A stretch of DNA of 64,000 nt from Blattamonas nauphoetae (lineage: Eukaryota; Preaxostyla; Oxymonadida), in contig JARBJD010000280.1 in the NCBI GenBank assembly GCA_033064195.1, positions 33,808 through 97,807 of the forward strand, written 5' to 3'. A program made the position numbers and the translations under genes. This document shows positions 1 through 11,168 of the stretch, in pieces. Under the pieces are notes generated by a model that saw only the letters and a list, made by a program, of their open reading frames with translations, did not search any database and had not been told where the DNA came from. Each line of letters begins with the position of its first letter. Positions within the stretch are counted from its first letter, which is position 1.

Positions 1-100
1 GATGAGTGAGAGAGAGGCGAGGAGTGTTCGATCAGACGAGGGGCAGCTTGACACGAATGGAAGAGTGAAGGACGTGGTTTCTCCAAACGACGAAACTTCC

Positions 101-2289
101 TCAGCGCCTGTCCGAATTGAAAGTCTGTTGAACTCTGAATCGTCTCGCATCATTTTGGATGTTCTGATTGGTGTCCACTTCGATCCCCACCACTCGCAGT
201 TCGAACGCATCGTCCCACCCTTCTTCTCTCAAAACCACTTCTCGTCTCTTCTGTCGATCTCGATTGTTTCGATTCCAGCGATGAGTTCTGCTCAGCATGC
301 TCCTGAAGACTCTCTCAAAATTCTCTTCGTTCTCAATCTCGACCATCTGTCGCACTTCCCATTTCACAAGTTCTGACACAATGTCGGTGTCGTGTTCGTC
401 CGATTCAAGTTCCATGTTCTTGGTGTGATGGTGGATGAGATAGAGGTGATTCTCAAGTCGAGTTGAGTCTTCTTCGTCCAGAATGAGTTTGTCCGAATTG
501 TGGAAGATGAATTTGATGAAGTGTTTGGCTGGCTCGAACACAGAAACACGAATGAGACGATATTGTTCGAAGCGTGCTTTTGCGTTGTCTCCAATCGGAT
601 CAAGCATGTACGTGATGAATTTGGTGAATGAGAAAAGAGTTCTGGACTCGGAGAGAGGAAAAGAAACAAAATCGACTGTTTCAAACATCCGACTTACGAA
701 ATTCGCTGTCCTGAATCGTTCCCTCATCCATTCAAACCCAATCACGATGTTTGAGATGGCAGAGACGGTGTTTCGTCTGATGGTTGGGTGAGTGAGTTTG
801 AGCGAGTTGAGAATGAGGTCAGTGAAGGATGGATCGTCGAGGACGATCGTTTGGAAGGAAGATTTGTGCGGTTCTGTGATGTTGAATGTCATTCTGACGA
901 AGAAACCCCATCCTTCGGTTACAAACTTGACACTCTCATTTCGCATGTGTTTCAGAGAATCAAAAATTTGTGTGTCATCTTGAGAAACCAATGGAGTTGT
1001 TGGAGAAGAGTCGGAGGGAAGAGAAGCGATGAGGGTGTCGATTGTTGAAATGTTCGTGAGAATCGTTGTGAGAGCTTCTTTCACAAAGAGAATGAAATCT
1101 CGGATAATTTCGGAATCAACCTGAAATGACGAGAAACGATGAAAAGAGTCAAAACATACTTCGATTCGTGGAATTGCCTGAAGTAAGTGAGTTGGGAGGA
1201 GGGACGAATTTGAACAAAAGGAAAGGGAGCGGGTAACGATGAATCGATCATCTGTCGTGAACTGGGCGTATTTTGGGAGGTGGGAACGATCGGTTGGGAC
1301 ACTCTGTTGGAATTCGGAGAAAAACATTCGAGACTTCTTTGTCAGAGCAGTAAGGAATGAGAGACCAGAATATTGTTGATGTGGGGAAGATGATGGGAAG
1401 ATGGGTGAGGGGAGCTGTGTGAGGGCAGGTGGATCTCGCCGTACGATTTGGAAAAGAGCCAAGAGAGAGAGGGAGGCGATTGTGATATGAGGAAAGAGAG
1501 AAATCCGAGCCAAAGTGGTGATAATTGCTGGTGGAGGCGATGATTTCCTGATTTTGATGAATGTGGAAATAATGATGTATTCGTTTTGGAGATAAAGCGA
1601 GTCTACGTTTTCAGGTTCGAAGAAAAGTGATTCCATGCAAGAACAACACTGAAAACAAATGAAAAAGATGAAAGAATGAAACACACTGATTCCAGTGCAG
1701 CACATGAAGACCAATCTCCAAATTCCCTGATCACGAAAGAAGCGATTTCAGACGAAAGCGAAGAGCGAACGAACGACGGCGATTTCGAATCTGAAAGAAA
1801 GCAAGAAAGCAAGAAAGCAAGAAGGAAAGAAATGAAGACATCCATCATCACAACCAAGAAAACCACAAACAAAGAATCGAAACCAATTTCATCAGTTCAG
1901 CCTGAAATCAAAGCCACAATCAACAATCAACAAAACAGAAAACGAGACCACAAGTCCAGATGAGTGAGGGACACAATACAATGGAGACAGAAATCGACAC
2001 CAATCATCGAAACTGTCATCCGACCCACTTTCTGGAACACATCCAAAACAAGTCAAGAAATCGATGAATACGACAAGAATACACACCAGATGCCACTTTC
2101 TGCAACTGTAGGAGTGTGTCAACAATAATATCTTCATCATCACATTGCAATACTTCGAGAAGTGAGGAGATATTCGCCTACAAATGAGAGAGATGAAACA
2201 CGAAAACGACAAACCGGATTCCAAGCATGTGGACAGCTCAAAGAACTAAGCGATAAAGCTCCATTCACAACAGACTGCTCCAAAATCAT
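101..2289 (-). CDS. Helical repeat-family protein, copy A (function unknown)
   Basis: A minus-strand member of the window's dominant gene family. The main open stretch is 1714-101. Upstream short exons can be followed by similarity to the phase-verified copies at 19,080 and 22,429: one with the QCDDEDIIVDTL-type segment near 2150, one with the SFDDWCRF-type segment near 2000, and the SKSPSFVRSS exon near 1790-1700. The 39-nt intron conserved in the family lies near 1120-1160. The predicted protein is rich in alternating Leu/Ile/Phe helices, resembling ARM/HEAT-like solenoids, and ends with a basic RNNRDRQKRREV segment and the EEGWDDAFELRVVGIEVD tail. No enzymatic motif was seen. The start is uncertain: ATG at 2289 is chosen by analogy with copy D, but the frame is open further upstream. 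The downstream region (1-100) has the repeated 3' module seen after other copies. The family is not recognised; a structural or binding role is inference only. Confidence 0.7.
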
Positions 2290-2615
2290 CGAGGAGTCAT
2301 CTGATTCGTTTGTTACGAGACTCATTCTGGAATCCACATCCACTGGACCATTACAAGAGTCACTACATCTGAAATGCCTTCTGAAACTGATGAAATGAGG
2401 AGGATGATTTGTAGCGAACGGAATAGGCGATGATTTCAGTACCATCTTTCATGAGCTGGAGATAATTTGTCCGGAACAATGAACCGTATCATCCCTCATC
2501 TACAAACCGTTGAGAGTGAAGTCTTGACAAGGTAGCATCAAAATCGATGTGTGGACTTGATCGCACCCATACTAAAATAGATCTCTTTCTTACGCAAACA
2601 AGGCTATACTTCTTA

Positions 2616-3527
2616 ATGAAAGTAGTCATCCTCTATTTCTCAAATACTGGATCCACAAAAGCAATGGCCACAAAGTTCCAGCAGTACCTCGAAGGAGCCA
2701 ATCATGAAGTGTCTCTTCACGATGGATTGGCGATTCTCAAGCAATACATGGCCGCTGGCGAGATAGAAGTGACACCTCTTCTGTCCGTGTATCATGAATC
2801 CCTGCGCGAGGCAGATGTTGTCGGAATGGGGTCGTACGTCTCATTTGGAACAATTGCCGATGGAGCAGCGAAACTCCTCACGGAGCAGGCCACACCAACA
2901 GGCCTCTTTGCGTCCATGCAGTTCTACTTCTCGTTTTCAAGCTATGGTTTTCTTTCCTTGAAAACTACGTCGTTTCTGGCGACATATCTCCATCGGAGAA
3001 ATTCAGATGCGAAGTTTCTTGGATCTGTTGCCCAACACGACCCGGAGAATTATCTTCCACTTCTCCCGCCTCGTGGATCGATTGACGGTGTGAGAGAGTC
3101 TGAACTGAAGAAAGTGGAGGATTTTGGGAGAGATCTTGTTGCTCGTCTGAGCGGAGCTGCACTCCCTGCGATGCACAAAATTGTTGACGAGACTTCTCGT
3201 CCAGCGGATATGAAACCTCAAACCTCGTCTGGCACAATCAAGATCGATGCGGAGAAGTGTGTGAAGTGTTACAGGTGTGTGACGCTCTGCCCGTACAACG
3301 CACTCGCCAGGCCGGAAGAAGGCGCTGTTGTGAGGATTCCAGTTTGGAACGCGGAGATGTGTTATGGCTGTGGGCGGTGCTTCAATCATTGCGCGGTTCG
3401 AGCGATCGAATTCCCGAAGGTGAAGACGGAGAAGAAAGAGCAATACTTTTGGGGCAGACACGACGAGAGACTGAAAGTCAACAGCCCGCCGAACTCTTTG
3501 CAAATTGTTGGCAGAATGTTATTCTAA
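2616..3527 (+). CDS. Flavodoxin / 2[4Fe-4S] ferredoxin fusion (EFR1-type)
   Basis: A 303-residue protein with no intron visible. The N-terminus is flavodoxin-like: beta-strand VVILYFS followed by a phosphate-binding loop NTGSTKAM (residues about 10-17), then the GMGSYVSFG segment expected around the FMN site. The C-terminal quarter has two complete bacterial-type ferredoxin motifs, CxxCxxCxxxCP starting at Cys215 and CxxCxxCxxxC starting at Cys249, enough ligands for two [4Fe-4S] clusters. This order matches the EFR1 family of anaerobes, which are thought to move electrons between low-potential carriers. The start at 2616 gives the natural flavodoxin N-terminus; the frame is open 23 codons upstream from 2547 but that extension looks non-coding. 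No targeting peptide is visible. The gene stands alone between repeat-family copies. Its role in hydrogen or redox metabolism is inferred from the family. Confidence 0.85.
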   Translation: MKVVILYFSNTGSTKAMATKFQQYLEGANHEVSLHDGLAILKQYMAAGEIEVTPLLSVYHESLREADVVGMGSYVSFGTIADGAAKLLTEQATPTGLFASMQFYFSFSSYGFLSLKTTSFLATYLHRRNSDAKFLGSVAQHDPENYLPLLPPRGSIDGVRESELKKVEDFGRDLVARLSGAALPAMHKIVDETSRPADMKPQTSSGTIKIDAEKCVKCYRCVTLCPYNALARPEEGAVVRIPVWNAEMCYGCGRCFNHCAVRAIEFPKVKTEKKEQYFWGRHDERLKVNSPPNSLQIVGRMLF

Positions 3528-4020
3528 CCATTCTTTCTTTTTCCATACAACTGAAGACAATTTTCATTCCAGTTTCGTTTCTCTTGTTTTTCGATGTTTG
3601 TTTTGATTGTCAATTCTGACAGAAAACGCCGCAAACAGAGTTTCTTCTTTTCGGATCCCTGTGACGAGAGGCAAAACGTCTGAGAATAATCTCTCTCCTG
3701 CACAATTCAGTGAATGAAACCACATCCAACCTGATACAGTCTTGAACATTCTTCATGGTGCCGTAATGTCTTTCAAATCTTCTGGTCAGGTATGTGCAAC
3801 TTGCCTCCTTCAGACCGTGCTGTCTGTATGACGTGGCACAGCATTCCAAAAGTGTGAAAACTCCAGACATCACAAGTCTGGTACGAAATTATCCGTGACA
3901 ACGCGATCAAGGTAAGTCATTTCAGAACTGTAATTGTAACTCATTTCAGGATTCGTGACTTCGGTGAAGGCGCCATGACAGTCGGAGAAATTCTCACCCA
4001 TAACAACAATTGTCGATTTT
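3528..4020. other. Intergenic segment with possible protein-kinase remnant
   Basis: No intact gene. On the minus strand, around 3765-3895, one frame reads CDVWSFHTFGMLCHVI, which resembles kinase subdomain IX (normally DVWSFG), and then stops. No catalytic loop or DFG motif was found nearby, so this is at most a degraded fragment. The plus strand contains a GT...AG pair (gtaagt near 3913, cag near 3950), but no exon supports it. Confidence 0.3.
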
Positions 4021-5058
4021 ATGCTCCATTCTACTCTCAATACCAACGCTCAGATTCCCCGTGTGGGACTTGGAACCTTGGATTCAAGAGGTGATGATGG
4101 TTATAAGTATGTCCAATATTCCCGTCTTAATTCAAAATTCTCCGTGCGGTTTTAGTGCTATCCTCGACGCTTTCGATGCAGGATATCGGAGTTTTGATCT
4201 CGCATATGCATATCTGAATGAAGAACCGATGGGACGAGGTTTTTGCGTGTTTCAGTTTGTCATAGTCTCAGCATTCAAACACATCATTGAATCAGGAAAA
4301 GCAAAGCGCGAAGACTTGTTCATCACGTCAAAGGTGTGGCTGTCGTTTCGATTCTGTGATGTCTTCAGTTGTGGTGTAATGACCATCGACCAGAACTGGT
4401 GCTGCCTGCGTATCAGCGGACACTGAAGAACCTCCAGCTGGACTACCTCGATCTCTACCTCGTGCACTGGCCATTTGCAATGCCTCCGGATTCCCTGCCA
4501 ATCTCGAAGGACAAAGACGGGTTCACACCAGTTGAAAGGATTCCGTTGTCGGCGACGTGGAAGGCGATGGAAGAACTTTACGAGAAAGGGCTGGTGAAAG
4601 CGATTGGTGTGTCGAACGTGACAGTTGCGCTTCTGTACGAGCTGTATTGCGGATGCAAGATCATTCCTGCGGTGAATCAAGTGGAGATGCACCCGTTCTG
4701 CCAACAGCCCAAACTGATCTCGTTCTGCGAGCGGATTGGTGTGCATCTGACAGCGTACTGTCCGCTCGGGCGTGCTGCAAAAAGTGGAGATGTGAATGCA
4801 AGCAATCATCCAGTGCTGGTGGAGATTGGGAAGAAACACAAGAAAAGTGCTGCGCAGGTTGCTCTGCGATGGCAAATGCAGCGATCACAGAACATTTCAA
4901 TCATTCCGAAAAGCGTTCGAAAGGAAAGGATGATCGAAAACATCTCGATCTTCGACTTTGAACTGACGCCCTCTGAGATGGAGGAGATTGCCAAGCTTGA
5001 CGAAAACAGACACGTGATTGATGTTGAAGCGTTGTTCGATATCCCCCTCTTCAACTAG
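4021..5058 (+). CDS. Aldo-keto reductase (4 exons)
   Basis: NAD(P)H-dependent aldo-keto reductase of 306 residues. Exons are 4021-4106, 4156-4238, 4272-4333 and 4369-5058; the introns are only 49, 33 and 35 nt, all GT...AG, and the phases (2, 1, 0) join perfectly. The classical AKR catalytic tetrad is visible after splicing: Asp43 (GYRSFD), Tyr48 (AYAY), Lys77 (LFITSK) and His110 (YLVHWP). Other family landmarks are VGLGT near residue 16, GVSN near 190, NQVEMHP near 220 and the cofactor-binding segment IIPKSVRKERMIEN towards the C-terminus. Length and motif spacing are normal for a cytosolic AKR; no targeting signal is seen. Start at 4021 gives the usual short N-terminal beta-hairpin. Substrate cannot be told from sequence: small aldehydes or sugars are typical for the family. 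Confidence 0.92.
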
Positions 5059-5570
5059 TTCCCGTGTTCTTGTCCGTTCTCTTTCTTGTTCCCTCTCATA
5101 CGACAACTTCATTTCTCGTTCATCGAACCCTCACTCACAGTGTTTGTTTGTTGAAACGCGTCTCGTGAATTGTGTGGATTCACAGGAGAAAACGAGAGAC
5201 AGCACATGTCCAGGTGGAGACAACATTTCCGTCAGTTCGTTTGTCGTGTGAAAGATGAGTAGAGTAAGATACACTCTCAACGATATACAGATTATCCACG
5301 TGACAGTCAGGCTTTCTTGAGGCAGAAGTGGTGGTGAAGAGAGGGGTGGCTTTGGACGGTGATTTCTGATTCTCTGTTGAAGATGGGGCTGTCGTCTGAC
5401 TTTGAGCTGATGCCAGTGGAGCTCTCGTTCGGGATGCTGTCGTCGCTGACTGAGTTGAAGAAGTTGTGGTCGGAGTAAAGCTGTTGATGATGTCACGGAA
5501 GGTGCTGCAGTGGTTGTGGTGGGAGTGGAATGTGTTGACTGTTTTGTTGCTGGACGAATAGGACTTAATG
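5059..5570. other. Intergenic, low-complexity, no gene seen
   Basis: Sequence after the AKR stop. It is C/T-rich just past the stop and G/T-rich from about 5320 to 5520. Short open frames on both strands are compositional and show no recognisable motif. Confidence 0.5.
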
Positions 5571-6190
5571 TGGACGAGTCACTTTCCCTCTGTCCCCCAA
5601 ACCCCTCTCCACATCCAAACAATGCTCGACACACGAGGTTCTTCACTCGTCCAAGCTCGAGTACAGCTTCTTTTCTCCTCATCCACCTCATTTCTCATTC
5701 CGATGTTCGTCCAACCCACAAACACACAAGAGAACAGTTCGATGTGAGTCGTCCATCAGTGCACGATCCAGTTGTCAGCTGGTCCATCCTTCGAATGAAA
5801 AATGAGGAGAAGGAGATGTGAACAGCGTAGATCGTGGACGAGATGGATGGAGGACAAGAGGGCGAAGAGATGCGACAGTTTCATTCCATTTCGGCGAGGT
5901 CGTCAGATGACTCGGTCCATTCAAGTCCCACAATCCCAACGAGGATGACACAGCGATCAATTCGTGCTCATCTCTCCATGTTCGCTCATCTGAGTTTGGT
6001 GGATGAGTGGGAGGGACAGTCAAACACTCCACCCACTCCAATCACGACACTGCCAGTTTCAACGTGACAAGGAGAGATGAGAAGTGATGTTGTGATGAAT
6101 GAGAGTGGGGCGAGGAGTGTTCGATCAGACGAGGTGCTGCTTGACACAAGTGGATGAGAGAAGGATGCGGGTTCGACAGACGACTAACCT
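5571..6190 (-). repeat. Repeated 3'-flanking module of the helical family (copy B)
   Basis: A roughly 600-bp block that follows the 3' end of family copies and recurs in the same orientation relative to them: after copy D at about 21,260-21,830, after copy E at about 24,660-25,050, and partly after the copy ending near 57,850. On the strand opposite to the family gene it encodes a well-conserved open segment around RTWRDEH / HLSMFAHLSLVDEWEGQ. Because it travels with the gene copies it is part of the duplicated unit, either a long 3' UTR/terminator region or a second, convergent reading frame. Confidence 0.6.
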
Positions 6191-8550
6191 TCACCAGCGC
6201 ATGTCCGTATTCAAGGTCATCTTGTTTCGGAATGCTTTCGCACAATCATGAATGTTCTGATTGGTGTCTTTCTCGATCCCCACCACTCGCAGTTCGAACG
6301 CATCGTCCCACCCTTCTTCTCTCAAACGCACTTCTCGTCTCTTCTGTCGCTCTCGTTTGTCTCGATTCCATTGAAAAGTTCTGTTCAGCATGCTCTCGAA
6401 GACACTCTCAAAATTCGCTTCGTTCTCCATCTCGATCATCTGTCGCACTTCCCATTTCACAAGTTCTGAAACAGTGTCGGTGTCGAGTTCGTCCGATCGA
6501 AGTTCCATGATTTTGATGTGGGGTGGATGAGACAGAAGTGTTTCTCGAAGTCAGTTTTCCTGCCTTCATCCAGAATGAGTTTTTCCGAATTGCGAAAGAT
6601 GAATGTGATGAATTGTTTGGCTGGTTCGAACACAGAAACACGAATGAGAGGATATTGTTCGAATTGTGCTTCTTCAGTCTCTCCAATCAGTATAAACAAG
6701 CTGGTGAGGAATTTGGTGAGAAAGAACAGAGTTCTGGACTCGGAGAGAGGAAGAGAAACAAAACCGACTGTTTCAAACATCCTTCCCACAAGATTCGCTG
6801 TCCTGAATCGTTCCCTCATCCATCGAAACCTAAAAACGATGTTGTTGATGGCCATGATGGTGTTTCGCCTGATGGTTTGGTGAGTGAGTTTGAGAGAGTT
6901 GAGAATGAGGTCGGGGAAGGATGGATCGTCGAGGATGATCGTTTGGAAGGATGATTTGTGGAAATCTGAGATTGCATATGTCACACCGACAAAGAAAATC
7001 CATCCATTTCTGAGATATTTTTCACACTCATCTCGAAGTTCTTTCAGAGAATCAGCCATTTGTGTGTCATCTCCAGAAACAGATGGAGTGGTTGGAGAAG
7101 AGTCGGAGGGAAGAGAAGCGATGAGATTGTCGATGTTCGAAATGTTCGTGAGAATCGTTGTGAGAGCGTCTTTCACAAAGAGAATCAATTCCCTGATGAT
7201 CTCAGAATCAACCTGAAAAGACGAGAAATGATGAAAAGAGGCAAACACACTTCGATCCGTGGAGTGGCCTTCAAAAGAGGAAGTGGGAGGAGGAACGAAT
7301 AAGAACAGTAGTCAAGAGAACGAGTGATTCGGAATGGATCATCTTTCGTGCGCTGGATGTATGTCGGGAGATGTGAAGGATCGTTTGGGATACTAGTCTG
7401 AAATTCGGAGAAAATGATTCGGAGTTTCCTTGTCAGAGCAGTAAGGAATGAGAGACCAGAATATTGTTGGAGCGGGGAAGATGATGGGAAGATGGGGGAG
7501 GGGAGATGTGTGAGAGCAGGTGGATCTCGTTCGACGATATTGTAAAGAGCCTTCAGGGAATTGGAGGCGATTCTGAGATGAGTAAAGAGAGAAATGTGGG
7601 ACAAAGTGGTGACCAGTGCAGATGGAGGAGATGATTCCCCGATTATGTTGAATGTGGAAATGATGATGTATTCGTTTTGGAGATAAAGCGAGTCTACGTT
7701 TTCAGGTTCGAAGAAAAGTGATTCCATGCAAGAACAACACTGAAAACAAATGAGCAAGATGAAAGAATGAAACACACTGATTCCAATGCAGGGCATGAAG
7801 ACCAATCTCCAAATTCCCTGATCACGAAAGAAGCGATTTCAGACGAAAGCGAAGAGCGAACGAACGAGGGCGATTTCGAATCTGAAAGAAAGCAACAAAG
7901 CAAGAAATGAAGAAATGAAGACATCCATCATCACAACCAAGAAAACCACAAACAAAGAATCTCAATCACTTCAGTCATTCCGGCTTCCGGTATTTGGTAC
8001 TTAAAAAAAACAAGAAAGGGGCGATCAATGAGAACGAGCTTTCAATTCCATTTCTATTTATCATTCTTCAATGAAACAGCAGGAAAGACCAGTAATTATT
8101 GAACAAGTGATGCTAGAATGAAAATAAAGCAATCGTTAATGGGGTCAGATTGAGATCAATCCATAATTTCAACTTGAGTCCAGTTGAGCAGACTCCACAC
8201 TGTCTTCAGCAGGAAGAAATAGAAATTGAGGAACGAACAACCATCTCGTGTGATCATATCAATGTCACCCACTGCTCTAATTTTTTATTTTTCTTAAATT
8301 CGCGGACAACTTGAGATCAACCCTTTCCTTGAAAAAAACGAGAACCAAATACCGGAAGCCGGAATGACTGTTTCATCAGTTCAGTCTGAAATCAAAGCCA
8401 CAATCAACAATCAACAATCAATAAAACAGAAAACGAGACCACAAGTCCAGATGAGTGAGCGACACAACACAGTGGAGACAGAAATCGACACCAATCATCG
8501 AACCTGTCATCTGGTCCACTTTCTGGAACACATCCAAAAGAATCACAACA
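6191..8550 (-). pseudogene. Helical repeat-family protein, copy B, broken
   Basis: Minus-strand copy recognisable from 7805 (exon with CCSCMESLFFEPE) down to 6191 (EEGWDDAFELRVVGIEKD tail). The conserved internal intron is 38 nt here (about 7215-7252) instead of 39, so the unspliced frame is broken but splicing restores it; this is good evidence that the intron is real. Near 6510 a one-base deletion in the IHHHxKNMEL region shifts the frame, separating the last 100 codons. The 5' part is interrupted by a 399-bp TIR element (7,972-8,370), and similarity resumes at 8,371-8,550 (LCCVPHSSGL-like exon) before ending abruptly. The combination of insertion, frameshift and 5' truncation marks it as non-functional, unless the deletion is an assembly error. 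Confidence 0.75.
7972..8370. mobile_element. 399-bp TIR element (MITE) inside copy B
   Basis: The ends form a perfect 27-bp inverted repeat: CAGTCATTCCGGCTTCCGGT... at 7972 and its complement ending ...CGGAATGACTG at 8370. The block interrupts sequence that is continuous in other family copies (between the exon-4-like segment and its intron). There is no coding capacity, so it is non-autonomous. No clean target-site duplication was found; about 10 bp next to the left end do not match the uninterrupted copies, so the exact insertion point or superfamily is open. Confidence 0.7.
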
Positions 8551-9654
8551 CACTTAAATTCCCGAGTAGTGTTGGGCGAAACGATTGAATCGTTTCGAAA
8601 CGGTCCCATCGTTTCGAAACTAGGTTTTTTTAAAACAGTATTTTCGATTCGTTTTCACTTCGTTGGAGACGAGGACTGCTATATCATCCACCATTGTTGT
8701 CGGTTTTTCTCTTTGGAACCAGTCAACACAGAAAGTGCATGACACTGAAAACGGTCGATTTTCCAGACGACTCCAGTCAAATTTGTTCTCCAAACATACG
8801 TCAACAGCTTTCATGTTGGACTCACCGCTGTCTTCCCACATTTAATCCAACTCTATCATCATCAATCGTTCACCATTCTGACTCACAATCACGATGTGAA
8901 CAGGCAGTTAGACGGTGTTTCATGTATATCTTTTCTATGCTATCCCTTCATTTTCCAGAATAAATGATATATTCAACCTGAAAATACGTTAGAACATCTT
9001 TGATGCATGCCAAAATCAGCTCTCTGTATCCAACTCTCTTCATCTCGTATTTTCAACGATTTCAGTCTGTCCTGTCACCTTCCTGAACACAAACAGTTTG
9101 CTATAGTCTATTTTAAGAATATTATTGGTTTTTCTCTCCAGTGCAGACAGGTCTCGCTCCATTCTGCACGAAGCTGAGAATTTTTCGGAATTTCACTGTT
9201 TACGATCTGAATCTTCACAACAACATGAATATATGTGTTTTCCTTCAAGGCATGATATCAAAGTCAGCATATCACAAGCTCGAAATGCACGAAATCACAT
9301 CCAACTCACCCCAATCTCAAACATGATACTCGCCGCAACGCATCACCATATTTCATGAGACTGTGGAAGGTAAACGGTCGAAAGAAGGAAAGGAAGGAAT
9401 GCTTACGTCAGAATCAGAACGAAGAAGGCCACTCGATGAATGACAAGTTAAGCGGAATAACTGACACAAAGGAGCATATCACGGCACCAGCAGGTTTTTC
9501 TCGGATTCAAGAATCAGACACCCTTAATAATTTCATTTCGAACAGGTTCGCAGGCTTGTGAAACAAGTGTGTCGTATGTGAAAAAAGGGAGTCGTGAAAG
9601 AAACTGCGAAATCGAATTAGCGACAGGAGTGTCTGTCATGCAACTATGGGTTCG
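8551..9654. other. Unassigned insertion-like segment with hAT-like end
   Basis: Separates the truncated 5' end of copy B from the isolated 5' fragment copy C. At 8568 it begins TAGTGTTGGGCG, followed by a perfect 10-bp palindrome CGAAACGATT-G-AATCGTTTCG (8577-8597), reminiscent of hAT termini, but no matching opposite end was found. No gene with recognisable motifs. Confidence 0.35.
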
Positions 9655-9982
9655 GATTGCGACAGGTCCACTGTCATTCGATCCACTTTCTGAAACACAT
9701 CCATAACAATCAATAAATCGATGAAGAAAACAATACAACACACCAGATGTCACTTTCTGTAATGTTCGGAGTGTGTCAACAAGGATATCTTCATCATCAC
9801 ATTGTAACACTTCCAAAAGGGATGAGATGTTGGACTGAGAACGAGATGAAGTTCGGAGCGAAGGAGAGCAATACTGGATTCCATTCAGACGAGCTGATCA
9901 AATGATTGAGGGTCTGTTCCTCAGCCAATTCCGAGGATGGGACATTGTTTCTACGAAAGACCTTAACTTTCATCTCAGGCAT
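9655..9982 (-). pseudogene. Helical family 5'-exon fragment, copy C
   Basis: Minus-strand fragment holding only the first exons of the family. It contains the E-type first exon beginning MPEMKVKVFRR and ending SEWNP, a short intron, the exon with EVLQCDDEDILVDTLRTLQK, then a few codons of the next exon (ESGSNDS) before similarity stops near 9655. It is most like the start of copy E (22,429). No downstream exons follow on the minus strand, so it is an isolated fragment, probably left by an insertion or deletion. Confidence 0.65.
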
Positions 9983-11168
9983 ACTTTGAAAAACGATGAA
10001 TGGGTCGATTTCTCCTTTGAATGATTCTCACTCCCATTCATATTTCGAATGGCCGAACACATCACTCCAACATGTTAGAGTAGTCGTCTACGAGTCGCCT
10101 CAAGCCCATTCACTGACTTTCCCAAATCGATCACGTCGTCACCATGTCACTCACTCTAGAGACATGTTTGCTCTATCTAATGAATATCATGCGTTCTTAT
10201 TCATTTGGGGGTATCCTCTCATCATTCATTCGTTTCTTCCATCTCTGGTTAATAGATTTCCGAGACACCAAGACTCGAAGATTCATCTTCAGATACAGGC
10301 AAAATCATGAATTTCTGATATCTTTTCCCGTATATTCACAACATTTCTAGTCAATTCATCTCTCTTCTAAGACCTTCGGGTGTTTTTCGTTACAATCGAA
10401 GAATCCAACATCCGCCGATGGTTGCTCCCTTTCAAACGTGAAAATGGGCTGCGTCTCCTTCATCAAATCATTTTGAACACTTCATCGACAAATACCTGCA
10501 TTTTCTGATACATTTACTCGAGTACATCCAGAGATCAGACACACGTCTTACGTGACGTCGGAATCGCATGTCTCGATGTCAAAAGGAATTTTGAACATAT
10601 TTTTGGATCTCACCATTCTGTGAAGTTCTGATGTTCCACTGTAACGCCTATATAATTAGTATTCAATCGTGGGCAAGAAACCATGATTCTGACATTTCGA
10701 AAAGTCGATTAAGATTTTTTCTGTGTAAATCCATGACTGGAAAATATGTATTTTGTCAGCATTTGACCGGGAAAGTGATCAGACGAAAATGTACCGAGGA
10801 GAATCAGAAAAAATCGACAAAACAAAGAGAAAACTGTTCGGTAAATATTGCATCGGACTTTGGACGAAACCAAGAATTAGAAAGGAAGAAGTGAGAAAAT
10901 GACGAATTATTCTCGTTTTGTCTCATTAAAATGTTGTTTAAGTGTAATACCTGGAAGGATGAGAGAGAGACAATTTGAATGGAGATTGATGTCGGTCAAT
11001 AGGACTTATCTGACGAGTAAGTACCAGAATAGCAAGGTCAAAACAAATTAAATACACTTGACCAGTGTTTGGAAGGATAGATCCTGGTGACATGTCGATG
11101 AGTCGCACAGAAATCTGTCATTTGGGGATTGATCGAACTACTCGGTAACTGTATCTCATGAAACACAT
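9983..11168. other. Intergenic, A/T-rich, no gene recognised
   Basis: Short open frames of up to about 100 codons on the plus strand (9996-10310, 10631-10894) show no motif, no repeat-family similarity and no consistent codon character. Nothing further can be supported. Confidence 0.4.
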
